A DNA stretch of 64,000 bases from Ignavibacteria bacterium (GCA_031261605.1 JAISJI010000060.1:1-64000), one strand, 5' to 3'; positions 9,601-18,733 are shown, numbered from the stretch's first letter. The notes: generated by a model from the sequence alone, not told the origin. Translations and numbers: made by a program.

Positions 9601-10111
9601 CCCAAATCCTATTGATTTAACATTGAGTTACACCTCCTCGCTGACTGACCCACGTGGCGGCAATATCATAAAAACACTTTATAGCATTGCTGCTGGCAGC
9701 CATATCATTAGAATACGAGCTTGGGATATATTTAATAACTATACCGATGGCTATGCTTCTTTCACGATTCCATCCGATAAGGAAGAAGGTATATTTAGTG
9801 CTATTCTTTATCCAAATCCCGCTTCAATAGTAGATGCTAACATTAAAGGCATTGTGATAAATTACAATGTTCCACCACCCATCGTTGCCGATGTAACTAT
9901 ATTTGATGGTATGGGTAATGAAGTGAAAACAATAAATACGATATTGAATTCTGTCGGCAACGCTATGGTAGGATGGAATGGTATTGGTGCAAATGGACTC
10001 CCAGCAAGTGGCGGCACATATTACTATCGCATTAAATTTGAATTTGATAAAAAGAATACCGGCTCGCGTAGTTGTGAGAAATTTGGTGCGTTAGGTGTAA
10101 TTAGGAGATAA
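6659..10111 (+). CDS. porU: C25-family (gingipain-type) T9SS peptidase, PorU-like
   Basis: A 1150-residue exported protein with an N-terminal signal peptide (about 1-21). The central peptidase C25 domain (about 400-770) carries the catalytic pair His656 in FFVGHGNENS and Cys690 in FAAGSCEVGRF. Beta-sandwich segments follow, then a FlgD/T9SS-like C-terminal domain starting ILYPNP near residue 1043 and containing WNGIGANGLPASGGTYYYRI. Length and order match PorU, the cell-surface sortase that removes the C-terminal signal of T9SS cargo. A cargo-like C25 protease is the alternative. A GGAG site precedes the ATG. Possible substrates in this window are the two small secreted proteins at 42368 and 43210. 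Confidence 0.85.
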   Translation: MKTIRIANLLLLISVFPLLAGGLSEISNGQWVKLGIGKEGIYAINAADLSSKGMSIPKELIGTIKLYGQSGKPMNEQLSSDLSLNEQEIIVNTNADGSLASIVFYGSAAKAFEYDAKRKIQRHYNNYYDTKNYYLLTYGKTDGKRAIPHTTPTDNVKYKPTSYRASLFHEEDKYMPLEPGGGLFWLGDPISNNSPIVDYLPNFNRTGNVEFLLSYAHTAKMSNTMRVYQGNELILSETMTSVDDSYEGAKIWTKFATIPSNLMGSDNRSVLKFEYSGSPVYPFHNFYEIHYKSDFVPIDNEITFFSDINNELNDATKSSEGVAEYSISGFNGTIYGYDVTDASNPKLLSNIATTGGFFVFRYLEKLDSLNVHKYYVASKFNIPSIEEINPIDLRDVNSEQYANADVIVITPSNFIQSATSYAQYRSNQSNYKVSVVQLDKIYAEFSYGRLDLAAIRNYIQYCFEQWKHKPQFVVLWGNGTYDFKGIEPYPNYIPAHQRADASYAVEQLNSYSSINCRSDNYSTDDFYTCIVGDDQFPDIAIGRVPIGSNTEGYNYIEKLDLYENHSDRGNWRRNALLMADDGPTTSNSAGDRTQHTGDAESIYRHIMPDFITNKVYLVNYPVVYQSGGERRIPKATEEIFNQLNVVGATLFFFVGHGNENSMTHERVFQREMIQQFTNTDKMFLFAAGSCEVGRFDSPKGTLSADIVLQPKAGAIASFAASRISGSSGNTTILTRLLDFVSIKNSDGKYYTLGEASKRAKSVGGTSSEFFMYNLLGDPCVRLLFPDINIDIDSIDRVDAKQKSVVDVQAMSKIQVKGKITNNDGSVATDFNGNVNIVLNEPLENTKVVDPYGTEFKFITNGATLNSSNYSVKDGYFVAEFIIPSDITFSKENSILYLYAASDDNRYAKGMNNNLHINGISDALVNDYTGPEITIKFDKESFVNGDMVSKNPLLMVALWDETAINTTGLGIGHKIEAWIDENPNPIDLTLSYTSSLTDPRGGNIIKTLYSIAAGSHIIRIRAWDIFNNYTDGYASFTIPSDKEEGIFSAILYPNPASIVDANIKGIVINYNVPPPIVADVTIFDGMGNEVKTINTILNSVGNAMVGWNGIGANGLPASGGTYYYRIKFEFDKKNTGSRSCEKFGALGVIRR

Positions 10112-10112
10112 T

Positions 10113-10703
10113 ATGAACAGCACGCTACATTCAAAAATACATTCCACACTCGCTGAAAAGAAATATATCTATCTGACGGATGCCGAATTTATGTCCTTAA
10201 ATATAGATGATATAGAGGATATTGTTAGCGAATTTGGTGGAAAGAATATGCTCCGCCTGCCAGAAACTGAAATCCGCTTCTTCGAGTGGGTGAAGGAAGT
10301 TGATGAGGTGATATGGAATGATATTTGGGGCAATGATGATTTAGAGCCGTATCTGGTTAGTGTGGATTTACTGCCTATTGTGCTGAGCCCGGATGGTCGT
10401 GGCTTTCCTATTTGCGATGTTCAGACAGCAGATAACTACTTCTTTTCTATGGATAATATGGTGGAAGAGTCAAGAGATATGATAGAGGCAGCCAAACAGA
10501 TGTTTTTAGACCATAAGCCGATGACCGCTGCACAACTACTTGCATTAGAGATTTCCTTCGAACCAATTGATATATGGCACTTTGCATATAAGCACAATAT
10601 AGATATTGCAGAAGCCAAACGTGCTGTTCATTCTCTTGTGGATGATGGCGTGCTGGTGCATCTCAAAGAGGCAGATTACATAATTCCATTCATACATTTT
10701 TGA
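10113..10703 (+). CDS. Hypothetical acidic protein, unknown function
   Basis: A 196-residue soluble, acidic protein without signal peptide or membrane helices. It starts 1 base after the PorU-like stop with AGGAG upstream, so it is almost certainly translated from the same transcript. The C-terminal third (about 130-196) reads like a small helical winged-helix-type fold (AEAKRAVHSLVDDGVLVHLK), but no signature is strong enough to name. I do not recognise the family. Confidence 0.7.
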   Translation: MNSTLHSKIHSTLAEKKYIYLTDAEFMSLNIDDIEDIVSEFGGKNMLRLPETEIRFFEWVKEVDEVIWNDIWGNDDLEPYLVSVDLLPIVLSPDGRGFPICDVQTADNYFFSMDNMVEESRDMIEAAKQMFLDHKPMTAAQLLALEISFEPIDIWHFAYKHNIDIAEAKRAVHSLVDDGVLVHLKEADYIIPFIHF

Positions 10704-10727
10704 TTGAACAACTATTAATTTAAAACT

Positions 10728-11366
10728 ATGTTTAACGAATGCGACTGCATTATTGTTCTAAATGGAACACTCGATGAGCCCAATGTATTAGAGCATTTCG
10801 CTGGAATTCCTATAATTGCTGCTGATGGCGCTGCGACAAAACTAACTAGTATCGGAATTACACCCGATATAATTGTCGGCGATATGGATAGTATAGTCGG
10901 CAATATAGAGAACTGCGAAGTTATTAAAGTGAGCGAACAAGATACAAATGATTTTGAAAAATGCTTGCGTTATGCTATCTCCTGCGGACACAAAAGTTGC
11001 TTCATACTTGGAATAAATGGCGGACAATACGAGCATTCATTGAATAACTTCAGCGTTGCTGCTAAGTTCGGAAGCAAAATAAAAATGTGTATATACACAG
11101 ATGGACGAATGGGCTTCTTCGTCTATGAAAGCATCCGCATTAAGTTGAAAATTGGCGAAATTGTTTCGCTAATACCCGCACCAAAAGCAGAAGTATCATC
11201 AAAAAACCTACAATGGGAGTTATCGCATTACGAATTAATACTAGGAAAGAAAGAAGGTGCAAGAAATAGAGCAATAGCCGAAGAAGTAGAATTGACGCTA
11301 CATTGCGGATGCTACTTCTTGTTTATTGATGCCATTTTCACTCCCAATAACTTATCACAACAATAA
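10728..11366 (+). CDS. thiN: Thiamine pyrophosphokinase
   Basis: A 212-residue enzyme that transfers pyrophosphate from ATP to thiamine to make thiamine diphosphate. The key motifs are AADGAATKL (about 30), the catalytic-domain PDIIVGDMDSI (about 47-57) and DTNDFEKCLRY (about 72-82), which supply the acidic Mg/ATP ligands. The C-terminal beta-sandwich holds the weaker thiamine-binding segment SSKNLQWELS. The length is typical. It lies 24 bases after the preceding hypothetical gene and 3 bases before the next small membrane protein gene, within one + strand run. Confidence 0.9.
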   Translation: MFNECDCIIVLNGTLDEPNVLEHFAGIPIIAADGAATKLTSIGITPDIIVGDMDSIVGNIENCEVIKVSEQDTNDFEKCLRYAISCGHKSCFILGINGGQYEHSLNNFSVAAKFGSKIKMCIYTDGRMGFFVYESIRIKLKIGEIVSLIPAPKAEVSSKNLQWELSHYELILGKKEGARNRAIAEEVELTLHCGCYFLFIDAIFTPNNLSQQ

Positions 11367-11369
11367 ATA

Positions 11370-11588
11370 ATGAAAGATAAAACAAGAGCAATAAAAATAA
11401 TCGTAAGTATAATATTGGCGTTGGTCGCTTCTATTTTCTTAGTTGCATTGTGTATGCAAGCGGTTGCAGTATTTGAAGTAGAGATGCTTCCGGGGTTATG
11501 GTTGCCGATTATCATTGTTTGGTTCTTTGCATATATGTTTATTTACGGTGCATTATTTAAGAGAAGACGCAAAAAAACGGAGGACTAA
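11370..11588 (+). CDS. Small two-helix membrane protein, unknown function
   Basis: A 72-residue protein with hydrophobic helices at about 8-28 and 40-62 and a basic tail (KRRRKKTED). It begins 3 bases after thiN, and its stop overlaps the next start (TAATG), implying translational coupling to the RelA/SpoT homologue. No family recognised. Confidence 0.6.
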   Translation: MKDKTRAIKIIVSIILALVASIFLVALCMQAVAVFEVEMLPGLWLPIIIVWFFAYMFIYGALFKRRRKKTED

Positions 11589-13384
11589 TGGATAACGATA
11601 CCGGTATTATTGAATTATATGATGAAGCAATTACGGGCTTCGGTATTGATTACGATGATGATTTATCTCGTATGCTTGCTGCAATAGATAAGTATAAATT
11701 GGATGTAGATGTTAATATGATTAGCAACGCCTTTGACTTGTGCTATAATTCGCACCAAGGCGTTAAACGTATGTCTGGCGTTCCATATTATACCCACCCG
11801 CTCGCTGTAGCAATGATACTGATAGAGGAACTGAATATTAGCGATACGGCTGTAATTGTTGCTACACTGCTACATAATGTATTGCGGGACAATCTGATGA
11901 TTACATACGACTATATCGTTTCGCATTTCGGCAAGGACGTTGCTACGCTCCTCTTCCATTACTCTAAATTTGTCAAGCACATATCCGCCGATAAGAATAT
12001 ACAGAACAAAAAAACAAGAGCCGAAATCTACTTGCAACTCTTTATGCTGATTATTAGAGATGCTCGCACTTTCATCATCCAACTATGCAATAGATTGCAC
12101 GACTTGCGAACACTACAATATCTCCCAAAAGAAAAGCAAACCGAAATCGCAGATGAAACATTGAACTTCTATGTTCCATTCGCCAGCCAATTTGGCTTCC
12201 ATAAAATACAAGCAGAATTAGAGAGACGCGCCTTCTATTTCTACGACTCTAACCAATACCATTGGATAATGGACTATCTAAAAGTAAAGAAGAAAATTTT
12301 CACGGAATATCTTTTTTTGCTTGTGGATAGCATTAAAAATTTCCTGATTACTCAAAATATACATTACAATATTGAAGTGCTACATAAGCAAGAGTATGAG
12401 ATATTTCTATTGCTCCAAAGTGGTCAGAATATCAATGATATAGATAACATTTTTTCACTTAATGTAATATTGGATACGGAAGATGTGGCGGTGGCAAAGA
12501 ATGTATATGATTTATTGCTGAGTAATTTGCAAAAAAATGATTTTATAGATATATACAACAAAAATAAGATTGCACCCGACGGCTCTATGCTCCTTGACCT
12601 AATCGATAGCAATGGCAAAACGCAGATAGCAATAAAGATGAAGAACACTGATATAGTTAATGATAGCCAAATTATGAAGACATTAGCAGAAAATAAATAT
12701 CGCCATAACTATCTTAATATCAGCGATGAGGATGTGGAACTATGGGCTAATTGGATGAAGCATATTATTGATACGAAAAATCCAATAGATGCCGAGCAAA
12801 TACTTTGGAATTCCATAAAAAATAATCTCTATAATAACGCCATCGTCGTCTATAACAAAAAGGGCGAGGTGGTATCGCTACCCAATGGCTCATCTGTAAT
12901 TGATTTCGCTTTCGAACTATCGCAAGACATTGGATTATCTACAATTACCTGTAAAGTTGATGGCAATATTAAGGATATTTTTTATGAACTCAAGGACGGC
13001 GAAAAAGTAGAGATTATTACTTCTCCGAAGTGCTATCCCGACTCCAACTGGTTGCATCATATAATTACATTCAAAGCATTCGCCCATCTTACAAATTACT
13101 TCAAACACGACTTTATACTAAACGAAAAGAAATACTTGCCGGAACGACCCAAGCGACAGATTTTCCGCATCTCCTCTGTGAAGCATAACAACATTTTAAT
13201 TAAAGTAAAGGATATTATCGGGCAAGAGCATATCCATAGAATATATTTGGGATACAATTTGAATACGTTCAATATAGCGGTGCATACTACATTTATAGAA
13301 GATGATATAACTAATAATATTTTCCTAAAACTAATTGGCATTAATGGCGTTAAGTCGCTTTCCATAGATTCCATTGCTATATGA
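11588..13384 (+). CDS. RelA/SpoT homologue with degenerate hydrolase and synthetase sites
   Basis: A 598-residue protein laid out like a bifunctional (p)ppGpp synthetase/hydrolase but unusually short. The N-terminal HD region has HQGVKRMSGVPYYTHPLAVA (His70). The metal HD pair is His96-Asn97 (LLHNVLRDN instead of LLHDVVEDT), the catalytic ED pair is RD, and the LADR aspartate is Asn168 (LCNRLHDLRTL). The synthetase segment (about 240-400) lacks the RFKDYI-PK-NGYQSLHT and EVQIRT signatures. A clear TGS domain (about 415-490, LPNGSSVIDFAFELSQDIG) follows, with a short end and no obvious ACT domain. I infer a catalytically impaired, perhaps regulatory, paralogue. It is coupled to the upstream gene and lies next to hydE. 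Confidence 0.85.
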   Translation: MDNDTGIIELYDEAITGFGIDYDDDLSRMLAAIDKYKLDVDVNMISNAFDLCYNSHQGVKRMSGVPYYTHPLAVAMILIEELNISDTAVIVATLLHNVLRDNLMITYDYIVSHFGKDVATLLFHYSKFVKHISADKNIQNKKTRAEIYLQLFMLIIRDARTFIIQLCNRLHDLRTLQYLPKEKQTEIADETLNFYVPFASQFGFHKIQAELERRAFYFYDSNQYHWIMDYLKVKKKIFTEYLFLLVDSIKNFLITQNIHYNIEVLHKQEYEIFLLLQSGQNINDIDNIFSLNVILDTEDVAVAKNVYDLLLSNLQKNDFIDIYNKNKIAPDGSMLLDLIDSNGKTQIAIKMKNTDIVNDSQIMKTLAENKYRHNYLNISDEDVELWANWMKHIIDTKNPIDAEQILWNSIKNNLYNNAIVVYNKKGEVVSLPNGSSVIDFAFELSQDIGLSTITCKVDGNIKDIFYELKDGEKVEIITSPKCYPDSNWLHHIITFKAFAHLTNYFKHDFILNEKKYLPERPKRQIFRISSVKHNNILIKVKDIIGQEHIHRIYLGYNLNTFNIAVHTTFIEDDITNNIFLKLIGINGVKSLSIDSIAI

Positions 13385-13385
13385 T

Positions 13386-14450
13386 ATGATAATACCTGCT
13401 ACATTAGATAAATCCGCTATCATAGAACTACTATCATTACCATTAGCCGATTGCTCACCACTATTTGAGAAAGCCGCTGCTGTGAAGAGAGAGATTGTAG
13501 GCGATGTTGTATATTTGCGTGGATTGATAGAATACTCCAATGTATGTAGCAAGAACTGCCATTACTGCGGTATCCGCAAGGATAATGCTAATGTGGAACG
13601 CTACACTATGACGGATGAGGAAGTTATTACAGCCGCACAATTCGCTTACAACTCGGGCTATGGCTCTATTGTTCTGCAAGCCGGCGAAGTATCTACACCA
13701 GCACATTCGCAAAAAATTACACGTATACTTCAACTAATCAATGAAGTAGCCAATGGCAAGTTAGGTATTACTCTTTCTCTTGGCGAGCAATCTGCTGAAA
13801 CTCTTGCAGAGTGGCGTAATGCAGGTGCTCATAGATATTTGTTGCGTATTGAAACATCTAATCCTGCTTTGTATTCTAAACTGCATCCAGCCGATACACA
13901 TCATCGCTACATACACCGCATAGATGCAATTCAACTACTATGCGATAGTGGCTACCAAGTCGGCACAGGTGTAATGATTGGCTTGCCATTCCAAACTCTG
14001 GAGGACTTAGCCGATGACCTATTGTTCTTTCGCAATAGAGATGTAGATATGATTGGAATGGGACCTTACATAGAGCATTCCGATACGCCTTTGTATGAAC
14101 ATAGAAGCACGCTACTACCGCTACAAGAGCGATTTGAACTTTCGCTGAAAATGGTGGCATTGCTCCGTCTGCTTATGCCGGATATTAATATTGCTGCCAC
14201 AACTGCAATGCAGACCATTGACCCCATTGGTAGAGAGAAGGCAATACAAGTCGGAGCAAATGTAGTGATGCCGAATATTACACCGGTTCAATACCGCAAA
14301 AGTTACCTACTATATGAGAACAAAGCGTGTATTGAGGAAGCAGCCGTTCAATGCAAGCATTGCCTCGAGCGTCGTATATTGTCCGTAAATAACAAAATCG
14401 GCTATGGTAAATGGGGCGACTCCCAACATTTTAGGAGAAGAGATAACTAA
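13386..14450 (+). CDS. hydE: Radical SAM protein HydE ([FeFe]-hydrogenase maturase)
   Basis: About 354 residues. The radical-SAM cluster motif CSKNCHYC (CX3CX2C) lies near residue 50, followed by GIRKDNANVERYTM. YGSIVLQAGE and GTGVMIGLPFQTLEDLADDL are characteristic of HydE rather than BioB. A second Cys motif near the C-terminus (C-X7-C-X2-C in ACIEEAAVQCKHC) matches the accessory cluster site of HydE. HydE helps build the diiron subcluster of [FeFe] hydrogenase with HydF and HydG; none of these, nor a hydrogenase, is in this window. I prefer the ATG at 13386 to a TTG at 13374. Confidence 0.88.
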   Translation: MIIPATLDKSAIIELLSLPLADCSPLFEKAAAVKREIVGDVVYLRGLIEYSNVCSKNCHYCGIRKDNANVERYTMTDEEVITAAQFAYNSGYGSIVLQAGEVSTPAHSQKITRILQLINEVANGKLGITLSLGEQSAETLAEWRNAGAHRYLLRIETSNPALYSKLHPADTHHRYIHRIDAIQLLCDSGYQVGTGVMIGLPFQTLEDLADDLLFFRNRDVDMIGMGPYIEHSDTPLYEHRSTLLPLQERFELSLKMVALLRLLMPDINIAATTAMQTIDPIGREKAIQVGANVVMPNITPVQYRKSYLLYENKACIEEAAVQCKHCLERRILSVNNKIGYGKWGDSQHFRRRDN

Positions 14451-14458
14451 AATCTGAA

Positions 14459-17400
14459 ATGGATAACACACACGTATTAAATATATTCAAAAATCTTCGC
14501 TTCGTCAAGCAATCCGTAGCGTTAGTCAATACTACGGAGGATAGTTTTGGAGCGAAGATGCTATTTGGCTCTGCGAAGTCGTTGTATATTGCCTCGCTAT
14601 ATGCAATGACACAGAAGCACTATATAGTGCTCGCTCCCAGCAATGAAGTTGCGGCTGATTACATAGATGACCTTGCACTGCTCCTGCCTAACGCCGCTGT
14701 ATTCCTATTGAACGCCTATCATAAACAATCCAATATTAAATTAGGAAACGATACTTTTTTGGCTGAGTTGATAGATAGCATTGCACGCTTCAAATCAGCC
14801 GAGCATTCCATCGCTGTTGCTACGCCCGATGTATTTAACAATATTATTCCGAATGCAAATGCCATACAACACCACTTCTGCACTCTGCGAAAAAAACAAA
14901 TATTAGACATTCAGCAATTTACTACGCAACTCTCGCTCAATGGCTTCCAAAAGGAACAATATGTCTCTCGCTCCGGTGAATACGCCGTTCGTGGCGGTAT
15001 CATTGACATCTTCGCTCCGAATATGCAAGACCCAGTGCGTGTAGAATTGTGGGACGATGAGATTGATTCCATTCGCTTTTTTGATACGCTTTCGCAACGT
15101 AGCAAAGTTGAGATGGAGCAGGTGGATTTCATAGATTCAATTTTTGTGAATGAGAAAGAGGAGACAGGAACGAGCATATTTGAGTACTTGGCTCAAGCAA
15201 ATGAACAATGTATATTCATCATAGATAGTCCGGAGAGCATTGATTTCACAAAGCAATACCTCGAGCCGATTGGCGATTACCGCAAAATAAATATCAATCC
15301 ATTGGGCAATGTAGCGGTGAATATTACTTGCACTCCACAGCCGAATATGCACTCTTCGGTGCAACGTTTGGCTATGGAAATGCAACGCAACATATCGCTG
15401 GGTATCCCTGTATTTATTGCTGCTGACGGTGATATACATCTATACAGAATTCAGGATTTGGTGCAGGACTTAGCGGAAGAAGATACAAATGTAAATGATG
15501 CGGTGCAATGGCTCAATGCTTCGCTCTCCACTGGCTTCTATATGCTGGATGACAAGTTGGCTTACTTTGTAGAGAACGAGGTTTTTCAGCGAACAAGGAA
15601 TAGTAAAAAGGACAAGGTAAATGTAGCGAAAGGCATTACACTACGGGAGTTGAAGCAGTTAAACATAGGCGATTTGATAGTCCACGAGGACAAAGGTATC
15701 GGCAAGTTTGATGGCTTTAAGTCCATTGAGATGGGAGGCAGTAAGCAGGATTGTTTGAAGATGATATTTGCAGATAACGATGTGCTATATGTGCATTTGA
15801 ACTATCTGCATAAGGTGCAAAAATACTCTGCTGCGGATGGCGTTGTGCCACGTCTATCTAAACTTGGTTCTACTGAATGGCTACGTAAGAAGGATAGAAC
15901 GAAGCGGAAGTTAAAGGACATTGCAAGAGACCTAATTCAACTCTATGCAAAGCGAAAGATGCAGAAGGGATTCGCCTTCCCAACCGATACCACTTGGCAG
16001 AAGGAGTTTGAAGCATCGTTCATTTATGAGGATACAATAGACCAAGCACGCACTACTATTGAGGTGAAGCGCGATATGGAATCCGAAAATCCAATGGATA
16101 GATTGGTATGTGGCGATGTAGGTTTCGGCAAGACAGAGATAGCCATACGTGCAGCATTCAAAGCAGCATCCGCAGGGAAGCAAACCGCTGTGCTTGTGCC
16201 TACAACTATCCTCGCACAGCAGCATTACCAGTCCTTTACCGAGCGTATCAATCGCTATCCGATTAAGGTGGATACTATTTCGCGCTTCCGCAGCAAGACG
16301 GAGCAGAAGGAAATAATACAGAATTTGAAGGAAAACAAAATTGATATATTGATTGGAACGCACCGTTTATTAAGCAAGGATATTGAGTTTAAGAATTTGG
16401 GGCTACTGGTGATTGATGAGGAGCATCGCTTTGGTGTTGGTGCGAAGGAGAAGTTGCGACAATTGAAAGCCAATGTGGATACTCTAACTCTTACCGCTAC
16501 ACCGATACCGCGAACATTAAACTTCTCGCTGATGGGAGCAAGGGACTTGAGTCAGATGGAGACACCACCACGTAATCGTCTGGCGGTGGAGACGGAGATT
16601 AGCGATTGGAGTATAGAACTTGTTACGAAGATTGTATTGAGAGAGATTAAGCGTGGTGGTCAATGTTTTATTGTGAATGACAAGATTTTGGGTTTGGATA
16701 AAATGCTGATGGACTTGCAAATGGCGATGCCATCTGTGCGACTTGCAGAGATACACGGGCAGATGCCACCAGCACATATTGAAGATGTGATGGCGAAATT
16801 TATAGAGAAGAAGTATGATGTGCTGCTATCTACAAAGATAATAGAGTCGGGTATAGACATACCAAATGCCAATACTATCATCATAAACAACTCTCAAAAC
16901 TTCGGTCTTGCGGAGTTGTATCAGTTGCGTGGAAGGGTTGGTAGAAGCACCATACAGGCGTATTGCTATCTGCTTATACCGAGCATAAATCATCTGGCAA
17001 CTAACTCGCTTCGACGACTACTTGCGATAGAGGAGTTTAGCGACTTGGGTAGTGGCTTGCAACTTGCTATGCGTGATTTAGAGATACGCGGTTCGGGCGA
17101 TTTGCTTGGTGCAGAGCAAAGTGGTTTCATATCTGAAATTGGTTTTGACCTCTACCAAAAGGTATTAGAGGAAGCGGTGATGGAGTTAAAGCACGATGAG
17201 TTTGGCGATATATTTAAGGATGAGAATGCGAGCAGTATGCCTAAGTTTGATAATGATGAGATAAACATAGAGACCGATACCGATGCATACTTCCCACCGG
17301 ATTATATTGCCGATGATACGGAGCGTTTCAACTACTACAAGGCACTATATGACGCAAAGAGCAATGTTGAACTGAAGGACTTGGTGAAGGAATTGGAAGA

Positions 17401-17734
17401 TAGATTTGGTAAATTGCCACCGCTTGCACAAGAGTTGGTATATGTAGTACGTCTTCGTATAGCAGCGTTAAATACGGGTTTCACGCGTATTCATTTGCGT
17501 CCGAATGAGTTGGTAATCGAGTTTCCCAATGGCGATAATAGGGATTATTACGAAAAGGTATTTCCGATAGTGTTGGACACATTGCAGTTGTATGACGATA
17601 TGAATTTAGAGCAACACAAGGACAAGTTATTGGTGCGGAAGCGATTTACGGATGCGGACAATATTGCTAATAGCAGGGATTTGGCTATAGATTTTATTTG
17701 GAAAGTAAAGAAAACAATAGAACTAAATTTCTAA
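14459..17734 (+). CDS. mfd: Transcription-repair coupling factor Mfd
   Basis: A 1091-residue ATPase that removes RNA polymerase stalled at DNA lesions and recruits UvrA. In order it shows a UvrB-like N-terminal region with YAVRGGIIDIFAP (about 175), the RNA-polymerase-interaction domain with GDLIVHEDKGIGKFDG (about 402), and the RecG-like motor with Walker A GDVGFGKTE (about 552), the DEEH box in VIDEEHRFG (about 652) and TATPIPRTL. The second helicase lobe has QLRGRVGRS, and a C-terminal TRCF domain follows. All motor motifs are intact. It lies 8 bases after hydE. Confidence 0.97.
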   Translation: MDNTHVLNIFKNLRFVKQSVALVNTTEDSFGAKMLFGSAKSLYIASLYAMTQKHYIVLAPSNEVAADYIDDLALLLPNAAVFLLNAYHKQSNIKLGNDTFLAELIDSIARFKSAEHSIAVATPDVFNNIIPNANAIQHHFCTLRKKQILDIQQFTTQLSLNGFQKEQYVSRSGEYAVRGGIIDIFAPNMQDPVRVELWDDEIDSIRFFDTLSQRSKVEMEQVDFIDSIFVNEKEETGTSIFEYLAQANEQCIFIIDSPESIDFTKQYLEPIGDYRKININPLGNVAVNITCTPQPNMHSSVQRLAMEMQRNISLGIPVFIAADGDIHLYRIQDLVQDLAEEDTNVNDAVQWLNASLSTGFYMLDDKLAYFVENEVFQRTRNSKKDKVNVAKGITLRELKQLNIGDLIVHEDKGIGKFDGFKSIEMGGSKQDCLKMIFADNDVLYVHLNYLHKVQKYSAADGVVPRLSKLGSTEWLRKKDRTKRKLKDIARDLIQLYAKRKMQKGFAFPTDTTWQKEFEASFIYEDTIDQARTTIEVKRDMESENPMDRLVCGDVGFGKTEIAIRAAFKAASAGKQTAVLVPTTILAQQHYQSFTERINRYPIKVDTISRFRSKTEQKEIIQNLKENKIDILIGTHRLLSKDIEFKNLGLLVIDEEHRFGVGAKEKLRQLKANVDTLTLTATPIPRTLNFSLMGARDLSQMETPPRNRLAVETEISDWSIELVTKIVLREIKRGGQCFIVNDKILGLDKMLMDLQMAMPSVRLAEIHGQMPPAHIEDVMAKFIEKKYDVLLSTKIIESGIDIPNANTIIINNSQNFGLAELYQLRGRVGRSTIQAYCYLLIPSINHLATNSLRRLLAIEEFSDLGSGLQLAMRDLEIRGSGDLLGAEQSGFISEIGFDLYQKVLEEAVMELKHDEFGDIFKDENASSMPKFDNDEINIETDTDAYFPPDYIADDTERFNYYKALYDAKSNVELKDLVKELEDRFGKLPPLAQELVYVVRLRIAALNTGFTRIHLRPNELVIEFPNGDNRDYYEKVFPIVLDTLQLYDDMNLEQHKDKLLVRKRFTDADNIANSRDLAIDFIWKVKKTIELNF

Positions 17735-17778
17735 AATATAACTATATTAGTATTCATAACACACATCATTTTTTTATT

Positions 17779-18180
17779 ATGTCACTTAGAACAGAGAAAA
17801 TAGGTAGTGCCATTAAACGGGCATTATCATTACATATATCACAAATAGCAAGCGCCAATCGGCTCGGATTGGCGTCCGTTTCAATGGTTAAATTATCCCG
17901 AGACCTCAGCGTAGCAAGCGTATTCATAAGTGTATTTGTGCCTACATCCGTAGATATAGATGCGGCAAAGTCCTCGCTATTGGGGCATATAGAAAGCCAA
18001 AATGGACGGCTGCGCTCTATCGTTGCAAAGGAAGTGAGAATGCGTTTTATACCGGAGTTGCGATTCTTTTTAGATAATACATTGGAAGAGATGGAACGGA
18101 TAGATACGCTGATAAATAAGGTAAAGACGGATGCTCCATATAAAGATGACTATGGCGACGAGAGCGTGTATGATGTTTAG
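17779..18180 (+). CDS. rbfA: 30S ribosome-binding factor RbfA
   Basis: A 133-residue KH-like protein needed for late 30S subunit maturation. The start MSLRTEKIGSAIKRALSLHI and the segment VAKEVRMRFIPELRFFLDNT fit RbfA (typical R-L-x-P-E-L-x-F-x-D). The same frame opens upstream inside mfd, but the ATG at 17779 gives the normal RbfA length and N-terminus. It lies 44 bases after the mfd stop. Confidence 0.9.
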   Translation: MSLRTEKIGSAIKRALSLHISQIASANRLGLASVSMVKLSRDLSVASVFISVFVPTSVDIDAAKSSLLGHIESQNGRLRSIVAKEVRMRFIPELRFFLDNTLEEMERIDTLINKVKTDAPYKDDYGDESVYDV

Positions 18181-18220
18181 TTAGCGACAATTTTTTTTAA
18201 ATATAAATGGAATTACAACA

Positions 18221-18628
18221 ATGCTTAAAGTAGGCGATACTTACACTCATAATTTGAGTTATAACCAAGCGGATGTCAATACTTTCGCACAAATCACCGG
18301 TGATAATAATCCAATTCACTTAGACGCTGATTTCGCAGCGAAAACACCATTCGGCAGAAGGATAGTGCATGGATTCTTTTCGGCAGCGGTGTTCTCTATG
18401 GTCTTTGGGACAAAGTTCCCGGGCGAAGGCACAATCTATATGTATCAGGATATGAAATTCCTTGCTCCTGTATTTGTAGATGAGCCATACATCGCAAAGT
18501 TTGAGATTACCGAGGTAGATGCAGAGAAGCATCGCGGCGTAATCAAATGCACATTAGAAAATGCCGATGGCAAAGCAGTAATTGTCGGAACAGCAAAATT
18601 GCAAAACAATAGAGAATTTGTTTTGTAG
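18221..18628 (+). CDS. MaoC-family (R)-specific enoyl-CoA hydratase-like protein
   Basis: A 135-residue single hot-dog domain. The hydratase-2 motif is present: FAQITGDNNPIHLDADFA (about 22-39), with the catalytic Asp and His, followed by the FGRRIVHGFFSAAVFSMVFG helix. Such proteins hydrate trans-2-enoyl-CoA to (R)-3-hydroxyacyl-CoA or act as related dehydratases in fatty-acid metabolism. The neighbours give no pathway clue, so the substrate is open. A TGGAATTACA site precedes the ATG. Confidence 0.88.
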   Translation: MLKVGDTYTHNLSYNQADVNTFAQITGDNNPIHLDADFAAKTPFGRRIVHGFFSAAVFSMVFGTKFPGEGTIYMYQDMKFLAPVFVDEPYIAKFEITEVDAEKHRGVIKCTLENADGKAVIVGTAKLQNNREFVL

Positions 18629-18733
18629 CATAAAATAAATATATTTATTTTCTCTATTATTACTTGCAAATCAAAAATATTTGTTATATTGGCGTGAAAT
18701 AAATAGTTTAATAATCAAAAATGGAGAAATATA

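Noticed and set aside
17698-17778. Upstream extension of RbfA
   Set aside because: Overlaps the 3' end of mfd and adds residues not found in the family.
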